Assembly: GCA_016946835.1 (NCBI GenBank)
Contig: JACVTC010000055.1
Span: 630,001-655,000 of the forward strand
Direction of reading: 5' to 3'
Length of the DNA stretch: 25,000 bases
Source of the DNA: Neocallimastix lanati (nom. inval.)
Taxonomy: Eukaryota > Neocallimastigomycota > Neocallimastigomycetes > Neocallimastigales > Neocallimastigaceae
Position 1 is the stretch's first letter, and each line of letters starts with the position of its first letter. The notes under the pieces are model-generated. The model was not told the DNA's origin. It saw nothing but the letters and a program-made list of their open reading frames with translations, and searched no databases. Made by a program: the position numbers and the translations under genes. Below, one piece after another: positions 9,537 to 21,444 of this stretch.

Positions 9537-12474
9537 TTTTTTTTATTATGTTTCAATTTAAATAAAGTTATATAATTCCTAAATTTTTTATTTCTTTGAT
9601 TAATTTTAAATATATCAATTTTTAATTAATAAATATACAAAAAAATAAAAAATAATATAATTAATATAATTATTTTATTCTACATACCTTTATAATTATA
9701 TTTTAGATTTTTGAATAACTTTTTTTTATTTATTTGATTTTTTTATTTTACTTTTATTACCTTTTTTTTTTTATTTTATTTTATTTTTTCCTTTTTCTTT
9801 TTTTCTTTCTTTTTTTCTTTTTTTTTTTTTTTATTTATTTTATTTATTTATTTATTAACTTTTTAATTTAATTGAAATTCACTTATATTGTAATTTTGTT
9901 TTGCTTTATTATTAGATTTTTCTATTATTTCGTAATATAGTTTTTATTATATCTATTATTATTATTTTAACATACGATAGTTTTTTAATTTAATTATTTA
10001 ATTAAAAGTATGAAATTAGTTTAATTACACTTTATTTATTTTATAATTTTAAATTTAACATATATTATATATATTTTTTTATTACCTTCTATTATTTATA
10101 TAGTTTTGCAATATAAATTTTTATTTTATATACAATATATATTTTAATTTTATAAAATTTATATTATTTATAAAGTATATGCTTATTCTTTTAAATTAAA
10201 TTTTCAAAAGATTATTTTATCTATCATTTCTTTAAAAAGATAAATATACTAAATTTTTATTTCTTTAACAATCTTTTTCTTAATTGATTTATTATTGAAA
10301 ATAAAAATTATTTAAATTTTATTGTTTACTTTATAAATTAAATTTGTTTACTTTTTTACAAATTAGATAGTAAGTTATATTTAAATTAAATTACGTATTA
10401 TTACATAAATTCCATTAAATATATACTATTAAATATTACTGAATCATATATTATCTGTATCTACTATATACTTTAAATAACAAAATGAAGACTAATTTAA
10501 TACAATTGTAATAAACATAACATTTTTAAGAAAATTTCAAATTAAAATTCATATATTAATTACAATTGGATTAAAAGTTAATCTTATTATTATTGATATA
10601 GTTTAATAATAGTATGTACTATTTTCCGTTTTAAAGAAAATTATACAATAAATAATTAAACAAAAAAAAAAAAAAAGGTAAAATTTATAATATTAAATAA
10701 AAAAAAAAAAAAAAAAAGGATAAAATAAGAAACTCGATAATATGAATAAATATATATCTTCTTGTAAATTTTAAATTTGATATATATGAAATATATACTT
10801 TATAAATATAATTTTTTGAAAAAAAATTTATTATTTAAAGTAAATAAATAAGTATTAAATAAATAAATATTAAATAATTGAATAATAAATATTAAATATT
10901 AATAAATAAATAATAAATAATTAATAATAAATAATAAATAAATAAAAACTTTTTTTTTATTTATATAAAATATATAATATTTTATATATAATCATAAATT
11001 TTATTATATAAATCTTTTAGGGTATATCTTTTTAATATATAAACAATTTAAAAAACATTGTATTTAATATATCTGGAATAAAAAAAAAAAACGTATTTCT
11101 TTGTTTTGTTTTTTTTTGTTTTTTTATATTAAAATTCTTATTATTTTTTTTTTTTATGGAAATTCGTATATTATTGTATAAATAGTAGTATAATATAAAT
11201 CAATAGTAGATATATAAACCATTTAAATAAGTCTTAGATTTTTTTTTTTTTTATTAGCTATAATATATATGGAGATTTAATTAAATTCATTTAGAATATA
11301 TTAATAATTAATTAATATCAATATATATAATATATAAAATATAAACTTAAAATAGTAGATTTATATATATTTATTAATAATTAGATTTATCCTTTTATTT
11401 TTTTGCATATACATTTAATAATATTCATTTCAATTATTTTTTTTTTTACGTTTCAATTATTTATTTTCTTCTTTTATATATACATTTGATAGTATACATT
11501 TCAATTATTTAAAGTTTATATAAATAAATATTGAAATAAATCATTTATAAAGATAGTTAATATTAAGCAAAGAAATTTATTTTGAACAAATATTATTATA
11601 TCAAAATGTTTATAATTATTTAGAAAATACCTTTAAACTTTTATAGATCTATAACTTTTAATTTTTTTTTTTTAAAAAAATTATTAATTAGTTTGATTAA
11701 TTAATTATAAAATGATAAGAAATAAATATTTAAAAAATAAAAATTTGTTATGTGTAACATTACTTTTTCAAAAGTTTAAATTAAAAAATGTACTTATTAA
11801 ATCTTATGAAATAGTATGGAAGAACATTTAAAACTTAAATAATATTATTTATGTTACAAATTATCTCTTTTACTTATTTGCCTTATTATGTTACAAGAGT
11901 TTTTTTTATATATATTGTCTATATAATTAATTTGCCTCATTTTTTATCCTATTATAATATCTTAATATTAAATAACAATAATAATAATAACAATAAAAAT
12001 TGCTAAGCATTTTGCTACATTATAATTTTAATATTAGCAATCAGCTATACGCCACATTATGAATATATTAATTATTAGATAAATATTAAAAATTATAAAT
12101 CTTATTTATTATATTTTGTTAAACCGTAATATATTTATATAATTAAATATAAATATAATATATATAAATAAAAAATCATATTAATTATAAATATTATATA
12201 TTGAAATTGTGATATCTCACTAATTACATTATTAACAGATTAAGAGAGTCTCATTTAATGAGCTATAAGCAATAAAAAAACATTAAAATAAAATAAAATA
12301 AACATTTTATAAATTAACTATTAAAGAAATAATTAAAAATTCACAAATTTCAAAATTACTGAAATTATTGAAATTATTGAAATTATTGAAATTAGATTTC
12401 AAAATTAAAATTTCAAATCTATATTTTTTTTTTTTTTTTAAATTAATTAAATTCCAAAATTTTCAAATTCCAAA
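9537..12474. other. 2.9-kb gene-free AT-rich region
   Basis: I see no open frame of note and no RNA gene. The first 300 bases would hold the promoter and leader of the RhoGAP gene. They include a long T/C tract at about 9755-9832, purine-rich on the gene's strand. The remainder is AT-rich with A and T runs. A short near-palindrome CTCATTTAATGAG lies near 12250. Confidence 0.6.
12360..12394. repeat. TGAAATTAT, four tandem 9-mers
   Basis: Three exact copies and one near-exact copy of TGAAATTAT lie about 80 bases upstream of the Gag-like relic. Just after them the sequence folds back on itself as GAAATT/AATTTC. Confidence 0.85.
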
Positions 12475-13018
12475 ATGGAAAATAACAAATTAAAAAATTC
12501 AGGAATATCTAAAGAAACGACAACTTCACAAAATAATAATTATGAAAGTGAAAAATATGAAAGTCGAAATTATGAAAATGTCAATTTTAAAATTTTAAAA
12601 AATTTCGTGGAAAATGTAAACAAACAAAATTATATTACAAAATCGAAAAGAGGCAAGCATTAAAAAAATTTTAAATGACTTGGAAGAAAATATTGAAAAA
12701 CTACTTTAAATTTTAAATAAAAATACTAAGAATTTTATTTAAATATTAAACAAAGTTAATGAAAAACTTTACAGAGAAAAGCTTACGATATGACCAACAA
12801 ATTAATCTTTAATAATCAAAATTTCCAATTAACCAATGAAAATTTCTCCAGATGGTACAAAGTACATAAGTGTCACCTAATAACTCTAGACATCATCGAA
12901 TTTATAAACGATGAAATAGATCTTGAAGAAATAGATGGAAATGAACTTAAGCAAGACTGAGTTACCCAATCCATTATTGAAAAACAATTAGATACAACTA
13001 CTGCCGAACTTATTTGAA
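12475..13018 (+). pseudogene. decayed copia-type Gag relic
   Basis: An ATG at 12475 opens a 62-codon Asn/Lys-rich frame. After stops and frameshifts, a frame around 12810-13018 reads NENFSRWYKVHKCHLITLD and then FINDEIDLEE. This matches the gag-polypeptide (UBN2-type) pattern of copia elements: L.g.NY..W...m...L...dlw.yi. Further on, a TGA near 12958 stands where the family usually has Trp, followed by VTQSIIEKQLDTTTAELI. Pol is not recognisable downstream on this strand. No LTRs were identified. The family assignment rests on the NF..W and L..LD..EFI pattern only, so it is moderate. Confidence 0.6.
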
Positions 13019-13084
13019 TTTTTTTCTTAATTTTTCCCTTATGAGAAGGATATATCCAGTCTTATTGATTAATATATGTATATT

Positions 13085-13520
13085 AAACAGCCAACCGCGC
13101 TCGGGTAGATTGGTTAATAGTCATATCAAATGGTGTTTTGTTAATTAATTTTACATCATCATAAATACGTGGAGTAGAAACCTTTTGATTTTCTGTAATA
13201 TTAAGTTTTTTAAAAATATTCAATATAATTTTCTTGGGAAATTGAATATCCTAAATTATATCTTTTTAACATTTAAACTTTAAATGTGTTTGATTTCTTC
13301 ACATTTAGATATTTTAAATTTATTCTTATTATATATATCATCATATTATTTTTCATGCTTTTTTTTTTTGGTGTATTACTAGAGTTATTTAATGTACTGT
13401 TCTTTTGATTTAACGTATTATTCGTTTTATACGTTGTATTATCTTTATTATTCTTTGCATTGTTTTCGTTATTCTTTGAATTTCCTAAACATCTTGGTCT
13501 CTATTAGTGTTTTTAATTTT
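13085..13520 (-). pseudogene. unassigned coding-like remnant, perhaps retroelement
   Basis: Read on -, this holds an Asn-rich stretch (GNSKNNENNAKNNKDNTTY, near 13490-13430). A segment near 13270-13225 reads YNLGYSISQENY and vaguely resembles a worn CCHC zinc knuckle. An open stretch from about 13215 to 13088 includes ENQKVSTPRIYDDVKLINK and INQSTRARLAV before a stop. The GC-richer codons near 13090-13110 suggest former coding sequence. I do not recognise the family. Its position beside the Gag relic but on the other strand resembles the split gypsy copy, so it could be a flipped part of the same element. Confidence 0.3.
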
Positions 13521-13535
13521 AGAATATTGCTTTTT

Positions 13536-13571
13536 TTATTTATTTATTTATTTATTTATTTACTTATTTAC

Positions 13572-13610
<39 letters not shown>

Positions 13611-13613
13611 TTT
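13536..13613. repeat. (TTTA)n tetranucleotide array
   Basis: About 19 TTTA units with two TTAC interruptions near 13561 and 13571. The Tyr/Leu/Phe/Ile frames across it are artefacts of the repeat. Confidence 0.95.
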
Positions 13614-14039
13614 GCTTATTTGTCTAATTATAATTAATTTCTACATTAAAATATTTTTAATGTATAGTTATTTAACTAAAAATACTAGATTGTGAAGTGA
13701 GACACTTAATCTGAAATAATTGTAAAATATATTTTTATTTTTTTATTAAGACTTTTTATTTATTTTAAAAATGAATTTATTATTTTTTTTTTTTTTAATA
13801 ATAAATGATCTTATGTTTTTATATTCATTAAATTATATTCAATGAAGCATACATATTTTATTATATTTAATATATGATTTAATAATAAATTATAAAAGAA
13901 ACTTATTATAATAAAAATTTTTTAAACTATTTACAAACTATATATAATTATTATTATTATATAACCTATTTATTTTAATACACTAAAATAAAAAAAAAAA
14001 AAAAAATAAAAAAAAAAAAAAAACATAAAATATAAATTT

Positions 14040-14351
14040 TAAATATAAATATAAAGTACAGATTGAATAAAATAAAATAAAATAGAATAGAATAAATAGT
14101 TGAATTAAAAATATAAAGAACAGAATAAAATAGAATGAAATAAATAGTTGAAATATAAATATAAAGAACAGCCTGAATAAAATAAAATAAAATAAATATT
14201 AAAGTATAAATATAATGTACAGATTGAATAAAATAAAATAAAATAAAATAAAATAAAATAAAATAAAATAAAATAAAATAAAATAAAATAAATATTAAAG
14301 TATAAATATAATGTACAGATTGAATAAAATAAAATAAAATAAAATAAATAA
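14040..14351. repeat. composite minisatellite with nested AAAAT arrays
   Basis: Five variants of one unit lie in tandem, starting near 14046, 14108, 14152, 14205 and 14301. The core is TATAAATATAAWGTACAG, then ATTGAATAAAAT, then a variable number of AAAAT copies, then AAATAGTTGAA or AAATATTAAAG. The fourth unit has the longest AAAAT run (about 13 copies). The same core (AAAGTACAGATTGAATAAAA) occurs once near 4146. Confidence 0.85.
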
Positions 14352-14400
14352 ATTGAAAAAAAAAAATATGTAATATTACAAATATTACAAAATGTTATAA

Positions 14401-14603
14401 CCTAACCAAAGCTTTTATTTAATTGAGATTTTACAATCCTAACCACTATAAAAAATTTTATTATATGCTTTTAATTTCAGTATTTTAATATTATTTAAAA
14501 ATATATTATTAAGTATGATTGGTTGATATTAGCCACTCATCCAATAACATGGACAAAATCAAAAATAACAAAATTTTGTAATATTATTAGGATTCTTTCT
14601 CTT
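14401..14603 (+). promoter_or_regulatory. probable RPL11 promoter: paired CCTAACCA boxes and TATA-like site
   Basis: CCTAACCA occurs twice, at 14401-14408 and 14438-14445, in otherwise AT-only sequence. It resembles the telobox-type (AACCCTAA) motifs common upstream of ribosomal protein genes. TATAAAAA follows at 14447. A pyrimidine-rich CTTTCTCTT at about 14595-14603, ahead of the ATG at 14629, would suit a TOP-like transcription start. The function is inferred from position and motif. Confidence 0.45.
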
Positions 14604-14628
14604 AAAATTTGTGTATAATTAGGTCAAA

Positions 14629-15754
14629 ATGGTAAATGTTTAAGAAATGATGGATTGATTGAAGTTTTATTTTGTATTTTATTATTCCTAATGTCGATGA
14701 AATTATGTAAATATAATAATAAAATTTCAAATAGTAGATGTTAAATTTTTTATCTGTATTTTAATGAATTGAAATTATTTAAGTGTGATAATGAATTGTA
14801 TGATATGTGTTTGTGGTATGAATTTTAAATAAGATTAATGAATGAAAGTATATAAACTTTTTTTAATTAATAAATGAAGGGATAATTTTTATTAATTAAA
14901 AAACAAAAAAAGAAAAAAAGTTATTATTATAAGTTCAACTTTATTACATTATAAATTGTTGTTTTTTTTTATAAGTTATATTATTAAAATTATGGTACAA
15001 ATATAAAAAGGCATCGACTAAAGTAAATTATAATTAATATGACCATTTGTTTTTAACAGTTAATATTTATATATAATAATATATTTAATTATAAAGGCTG
15101 CCGAAACTAAGACTAACCCAATGAGGGAACTTAAATTAGAAAAGCTTTGCCTCAACATTTCTGTTGGTGAATCTGGTGATAGACTTACTCGTGCCTCAAA
15201 GGTTTTAGAACAATTAACTGGTCAAGTTCCAGTCATGTCCAAAGCTCGTTATACTGTTCGTACTTTTGGTATTAGACGTAATGAAAAGATTGCTGTTCAC
15301 TGTACTGTTCGTGGTCCAAAGGCTGAAGAAATTCTTGACAGAGGATTAAAGGTTAAGGAATACGAATTAAAGAGATCTAACTTCTCTACCACTGGTAACT
15401 TTGGTTTCGGTATTCAAGAACACATTGATTTAGGTATTAAGTATGATCCAAGTATTGGTATTTATGGTATGGACTTTTACGTTGTTATGGGAAGACCAGG
15501 TTTCAGAGTTGCCAGAAGAAAGCAACAATCTGCTAAGGTTGGATTCCCACATCGTAACACTAAGGAAGAAACCATCAACTGGTTCAAGAAGAGAGTAAGT
15601 TTATTTTAAATAAATAAATAAATAAATATAATAAATATTAATTATATATTATTTTTTTATAATTATATAAATTATATGTATTATATTATTTTATTATTAT
15701 AATTTTATATATTAAAATTAAAAAAAGTTCGATGGTATTGTCTTAAATAAATAA
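14629..15754 (+). CDS. RPL11: 60S ribosomal protein L11 (uL5)
   Basis: This is the large-subunit protein that binds 5S rRNA in the central protuberance. Exons: 14629-14631 (only the ATG), 15097-15594 and 15728-15754. They join in phase to 175 aa, almost the same length as yeast L11. Landmarks are [20 protein letters not shown] near the N-terminus, [56 protein letters not shown], and the short last exon FDGIVLNK. An intron directly after the start codon (465 bases, donor GTAAAT, acceptor AAAG) is a layout often seen in fungal ribosomal protein genes. The downstream ATG at 15121 would lose the conserved first residues and is not preferred. Codon use is the least AT-biased in the window, as expected for high expression. 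No snoRNA was recognised in the introns. Confidence 0.96.
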
Positions 15755-16737
15755 GTTTGAACAATTTTAAAAGAGATATATACTGTAGTTTCATTAAAAA
15801 TACCAATAAAATAAAAATTATTAAAAAAAAAAAACATATAGATTGGTTTAAATTGTTTATAGAGAATAATATATTTATAAAGGAAAAATATTTAAAATAA
15901 TATTTTTTTTTATTTAAATTAAAATAGCAGGACTGTGTTTTCAAATATTTTAAATATTTAAACTTTTTAATTTTAAAATATCAAATAAAATTATATTTAA
16001 TAGAAAATTTTTATTTATATATGTTAGCTTTTAAGGAAAATAACTTTTCGCAAGTGTGTGTTTTAATGTAATTAACGTAAACATATCAGTATTAATAAAG
16101 AAGAAAAATAAAATTATTAATATGAAAGATATATCGCTTTTAGAATAATTTAACAAATAGTTTTAGTATTATTATGAATAAAATAATTGTCGAAATATAT
16201 CTTTATAAAATATATTTTATATAATAATTTAGAATTTTAGAAAAATTAAATTTGTTTCTTAAATGTTATTATTTATTATATAATTTTCGAAATGGTTATA
16301 GAGGTAGTTTTACTATTGAACTATTAAGAAAAAACTAAAAATATTCAATTTAACATTAATAAAATTTAATTAAAAAAATGGTTGGGGAGATAATGTGCTC
16401 GTATTATTATGAGAAAAGAAAACTTTAAATATATTTATATAAAAAATATAAAAAATATATTTAGTATAGATTAACGTTTTATAATTAATTTTGTCTCAAA
16501 TAATTTAATACAATACAAAAAATTTTTTTATCATACTGTTATTATTATGTTATTATTTTATAGAAACTATTCTAGTATTTAAGAAATATCAAAAGTAAAA
16601 AAAAAATTATTATATATTATATTTTTAAATATCTATATTCTTTTTTCTTAATATATTTATATTTTATTTTTAAACTTAGATTCATACAATATATTTTTTT
16701 TTTAATAATTAATATATAGAGCAAAAAATATATATTC

Positions 16738-16771
<34 letters not shown>

Positions 16772-17283
16772 TTTTAAATACGTTTAAAATGGAAAAACTT
16801 ATTGAAAAATTATTATATTATATATTAATTTATTATACTGTGAAAATTGAATATCTCCAAAAAAAAAAAAAAAAAAAACATTAAAAACTATTTAAATATT
16901 GAAATAATTTTATTTTTTTATTAATTTTTATTATTATTATTATTATTTTTTTTTTCGTTTTATTTTTTTTAGCAATTTTTTTATTTTATTATTAATTGTT
17001 TTTTATTTTATTATTATTTTTTTTTATTTATGTAACATCATATTTTATAAAAGATAAATATATTTAGAATTTATATTAAACCTTAATAAATAATAATATA
17101 AAAGTAATAAATTAAAAATTTTTGATGGATATATTTTTAATTTTTAATTTTTTATTATTTTTTTAAAAGAAAGAAATTAGAACATAAGAGATAAAATAAA
17201 AAATATTGTAAAAAAAGTTTATTAATTTTTAAATTTAATAAAATAATAAAAGCTTTTTTAATTTTTTTTATTAATAAATTTTA

Positions 17284-17330
<47 letters not shown>

Positions 17331-17760
17331 GGTAATATCATATTTTTAAATTTTAAAGGTACTTATAACTTGAATATATAATCCACTGTATATATCTATA
17401 TATCTATATATATTAATATATAAAATTTTTATCGATGTCACTATTATGTACAATTAAAATATAAAAAATATATATTTATTTTCAAATAGATAATATTAAC
17501 ATTTTATTACAAAAAGTAATTTTAAAAATCGGATTATAAATAAAATATTTATAAAATCAAAGCAAAAAAAAAAGTTATCCTTATTATTATTATTTAATAT
17601 AAATAATCAATATAATAAAAGAAAAGTAAAAAAAAAAAAAATTCTTTTTAAAAAATACATTAATTAAAACAAAAAAAAAAAATAAAAAAGAGTAACGAAA
17701 AAGAAAAATAGTGAAAAAATATTTATAAAAATTTGATATATTATTATTTGAATAATAAAA
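15755..17760. other. 2-kb gene-free AT-rich region
   Basis: I see no gene. It contains the 3' flank of RPL11, an A30 tract near 16747-16770, an A tract near 16860-16879, a T42 tract at 17286-17327, and the A-rich leader of the next gene. The 79-codon - strand frame at 15705-15944 is a Phe/Ile/Leu low-complexity chance frame. Confidence 0.65.
17286..17327. repeat. T42 homopolymer
   Basis: An uninterrupted run of about 42 T, about 430 bases upstream of the SnoaL-like gene. It is the longest homopolymer in the window. Confidence 0.95.
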
Positions 17761-18285
17761 ATGGAAGTATCAACAGAAGTCATTGAAATCCAAACAGAAA
17801 GTCCTAAAGTTCACTCAGAAATAATAAATGATTTTGAAAATAAGGATGATTTACTATCTTGTGAAAAATATAATGAAGGTCAAAATCAAAATGTCAATGA
17901 AATATATGATGAAGGTAGTGAAAAACAAAGCAAGAATGAAAAAAATAATTTTGAGAGCTATACAGAATATGGAAGTAAAGATGAAAAAGAATTAACTGAA
18001 AAGGAACGAGCTATAAAAAAAAGATGGGAAGAAATTAAAAATTGCTCAATAGAAAATGTTGAAATTACAGAGAAATTTTATAAAGAATCAAGTAGTATTC
18101 TATATGTTCCAACTTCAGTTGAATGTCATGGTATTGAAGAAATTCAAAACGCTCATTCATATAAAAGGCAATATGAAATTTCTACTAAAGATTTATCAGA
18201 TGAAGTTGTAGTTAATACTACTAGTAGGTTATTCTTTATATTTTTCTTTCATTAATTAGATTTAAATAATATTTAAATATGTATA

Positions 18286-18324
<39 letters not shown>

Positions 18325-19750
18325 AATAATAATAAGATATTATTGTTTAATTTTTTTTGATAAATATTTTCAGTTTGTGGAAATATGATTATTGAAGAGA
18401 AGATTTTAACTTTACTACATAATATTCCAATTAAATGGATTCTTCCTGGAGGTGATTACAATTTTTATTTTTTTTTTTTTATTTTTTTTTTTAATTTTTT
18501 ATTTTTTCTAAAAAAAAATATATACTATAAATACGATCGACTATATAGCTATATATTAATTGTTAATTATTAATTATTTATTATTTATTATTTATTATTT
18601 TTATTTTTTTCTTTTATTTTTATTTTTTTTATTTTTTTTTTTAAATTTATAGTTAAAGCTACTGGAAGAAGACTTGTTATACCAATAGTTACTATCGTTA
18701 CTTTTGATGATGACTTGTATATTAAAACTAAAAGAGTTTATTGGGATCAAGCATGTGTTTTAAAACAAGTTGGATTAATGCCCTCTATATCAAAATGTCC
18801 TTATAATGGTGAAGATACTGATTTACCAGTTAAAGGTGTTCAACAATCTAATCCGTTATTGTCAAAAAAACAACTGGAAGATATAAATACTATGGATATT
18901 CTTAATCGAACTGAATTAAATGAAAAATCAATTAAAAGGTTTAAAAATTTAAAAAGTGTAAGATTTTTAAATACTTTTACATATATAGTATTAAAATAAT
19001 AATAATAATAATAAAAAGATTATAAAAATTATATTAAAAAAAATTTTTTTTTTTAAAATTTTCATAATAATTAAAATATAAATATAACTATAAATCTATA
19101 TTTATATTTATATTAATTATAATTTTTAGGATTATGTTAATAAAAATAAAAATGACAATATCAAAAAGCTTTTCGAAGATGATGGTCTTGGTGTAGATGA
19201 AAGAAGTCTGTATGATGGTAGGAGAAGATCTTACAATACTTTGGATTTTAAAAATAAATCTGATACTCTTAGTGGTTTTATTTCTGGTGACATTAAAGAA
19301 GAATATTCAATGAATGAAAGAGTATCAAATAAAAGTATTATTAAGAATAGAAATGAATCTAAAAATATTGATGGAATTTTATATGATAATGTCTTGGCTG
19401 ATGATGTATCTAATCAAGATTCAAATAGAAATTCATCAATATCATCAATGTCATCGAAGACTAGAAAATTATTTAAAGAACATTTATATCAAAATGATAA
19501 TATTTTTTCTAGTTCGTGTAAAACTACAGATGATTTAGGTATAAAAGAAAATAACAACTTTATTATAATTACATTGATAAACAATTTTTTATTAAATATA
19601 TATTTATTATTATTTAATTGAATTTTTATAATATTTATATATAATTTTTTTTTTTTTAAAAAAAAAATTTAATATGAAAATTGACATTTAATTATTTTAA
19701 TAAAAGTTTAATTTTAATTTTAATTAATAAAAGTCAAAGAGATAAATTTT

Positions 19751-19796
<46 letters not shown>

Positions 19797-20061
19797 TAGA
19801 ATTAATTTAATATAATATATAATATTATAAATAGATTATATTATATGTAAATTAAATCAAATCTAGTTAAAAAAAAATATGGAAAAGAATTCTTAAATTA
19901 AATTATTCGAAATAATTGAAATTTTTTTTTTTTTAAATTATTAAAAAGTAATGGAAATGGTTAAAATATCAAAAATTTTACCCAGTAAAAAGATATTATA
20001 TAGATCTATAGTTAATTAAAAATGATAATATTTGTTTCAACAATTTTTTTTTTTTTTAAAA

Positions 20062-20123
<62 letters not shown>

Positions 20124-21444
20124 AGAAAGTTAACAATTTAAATCAGAGATACTTAATATTTTTATAATTTTATTCTATACATATTATAATAAATTTAAGC
20201 ATTTAGTGGTAAACGTATTTTTGCTAACAGGAATCGGGACGATGTAAAAATTTCAATGTATGTATAAAAAAAAAAAAAATTAAATTAAATATTAATAAAT
20301 TAAATTAAAAATCTAATATTTATCTTAATAAACAATTTATAATAAACTAATAAAATATAATATATGTATTAATAGGGATAAATCTAATTCAGAGTGTGAA
20401 TTTATTGATTCTTGTTCGACAATATATGATTTAGATGACTGTTCGATTAAAAAATGGGATACTAATAGTTTATCTCGTCAAACATATAGTAGAGATGAAA
20501 CCCTTAATGAATCAAATTATGATAATCAAGAAGATTTAATTAATGAAAAAATGAAAAACTTATGCTTACATAATAATTATATGAGTGAGGATAGTAATGT
20601 GAGCTATCAAGATTTAAATGATAACAATAGCAAAGAAGAAAGTAATAAGAGAAAGCATCGAATTCATCCCTATATAAATTCAAGTATTAATTTTGATTAC
20701 AATGGAAATACGAATGTTAATTGCCAAAAACATAGATATGGAAGAAAAATGGTCAAACCATGTTACCAATCTACTTTTAAAATTGCATATGATAAAGAAG
20801 AATTAGAACAAGACTATATTCGTTCACGAAAGCATATATCACCAACCTATATATCACATATTTTTGATAAAGATAATAATGATGATACTGTAAAAAGAAA
20901 AGTTAGACCTATTTATAAAAATAGTGCCTTTTATGAAAGCTATAAATTTGATGATGCTCCAGAAAAAAAAGAAATTAAACCTCCAATAGTCATTAAAGAT
21001 AAATATATTTCTAATATTTTCAGTGATGATGTTCAAGAAGTTCATAGACATCATATTAAATTCAATCCGGATATTAAAAATCAAATTACATACTCCAATA
21101 TTCACTTTAATGGATCAGATGATGAAGAGGAAGAAGAAAAAAAAAAAAGTGTTTCAAAACGATTTTCAAATAATTTTTCGAAAAAAAGATATGAATCTAA
21201 TATATTTAATTGGTTAAATCAAACAAATTCAAATGATTTAGCAAATAGACCTGATGTATGTGGTTCAATTAATAGCAGTATTAATCAATTATCATCAAAA
21301 GGAAAAAAAACGAAATATCATAAAGTAGATCATGTTCAAGAAATGTTTGATACTTCATCAAAAGGAAAAATTAATTTCAGGGATATACAAATCATTAATA
21401 GTATACATAATAGTATGCATCAACGTAAAGCCCAAAGAGTGTAA
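17761..21444 (+). CDS. SnoaL/NTF2-like domain protein with long repeat-bearing tail
   Basis: Six exons join in phase to 793 aa: 17761-18223, 18374-18451, 18653-18957, 19130-19538, 20200-20257 and 20376-21444. After an acidic, disordered start (1-75) comes an NTF2-fold domain at about 78-235. It contains IKWILPG at 174-180, then V, KATGRRLVIPIV at 182-193, and the hallmark YWDQACVLKQVGL at 210-222, followed by LPVKGV. These match the fungal SnoaL-like family (..WLLPGV..TGR.VEI..., HIYWDQASVL.Q.GL.., LPV.G..). The catalytic or ligand role is unknown. The rest (about 240-793) is disordered, with a DDEEEEEKKK patch and about seven variants of a short Y.SNIF.DD-like motif between 535 and 717. Exon 5 (58 bases) is the least certain. 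I chose acceptor TTTAAG because it alone keeps phase with donor G/GTATAA. AATAAA lies near 21471. Confidence 0.72.
18288..18320. repeat. T33 homopolymer in intron 1 of the SnoaL-like gene
   Basis: An uninterrupted run of about 33 T between exons 1 and 2. It is upstream of the acceptor by some 50 bases and so not the polypyrimidine tract itself. Confidence 0.95.
19754..20122. repeat. T38 tract and (AT)13-T31 tract in intron 4 of the SnoaL-like gene
   Basis: Intron 4 (19539-20199, the longest in this gene) contains T38 at 19754-19791, (AT)n at about 20066-20091 and T31 at 20092-20122. No other content is recognised in it. Confidence 0.9.

Noticed and set aside
13392-13695. Two overlapping + frames rich in Tyr/Phe/Leu
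   Set aside because: They run through the TTTA array and the low-complexity complement of an Asn-rich remnant.
14040-14351. CRISPR array
   Set aside because: Units are variable and AT-only with no unique spacers; the setting is eukaryotic.
14632-15096. C/D-box snoRNA in RPL11 intron 1
   Set aside because: ATGATGG- and CGATGA-like C boxes occur, but no suitably placed CTGA D box pairs with them.
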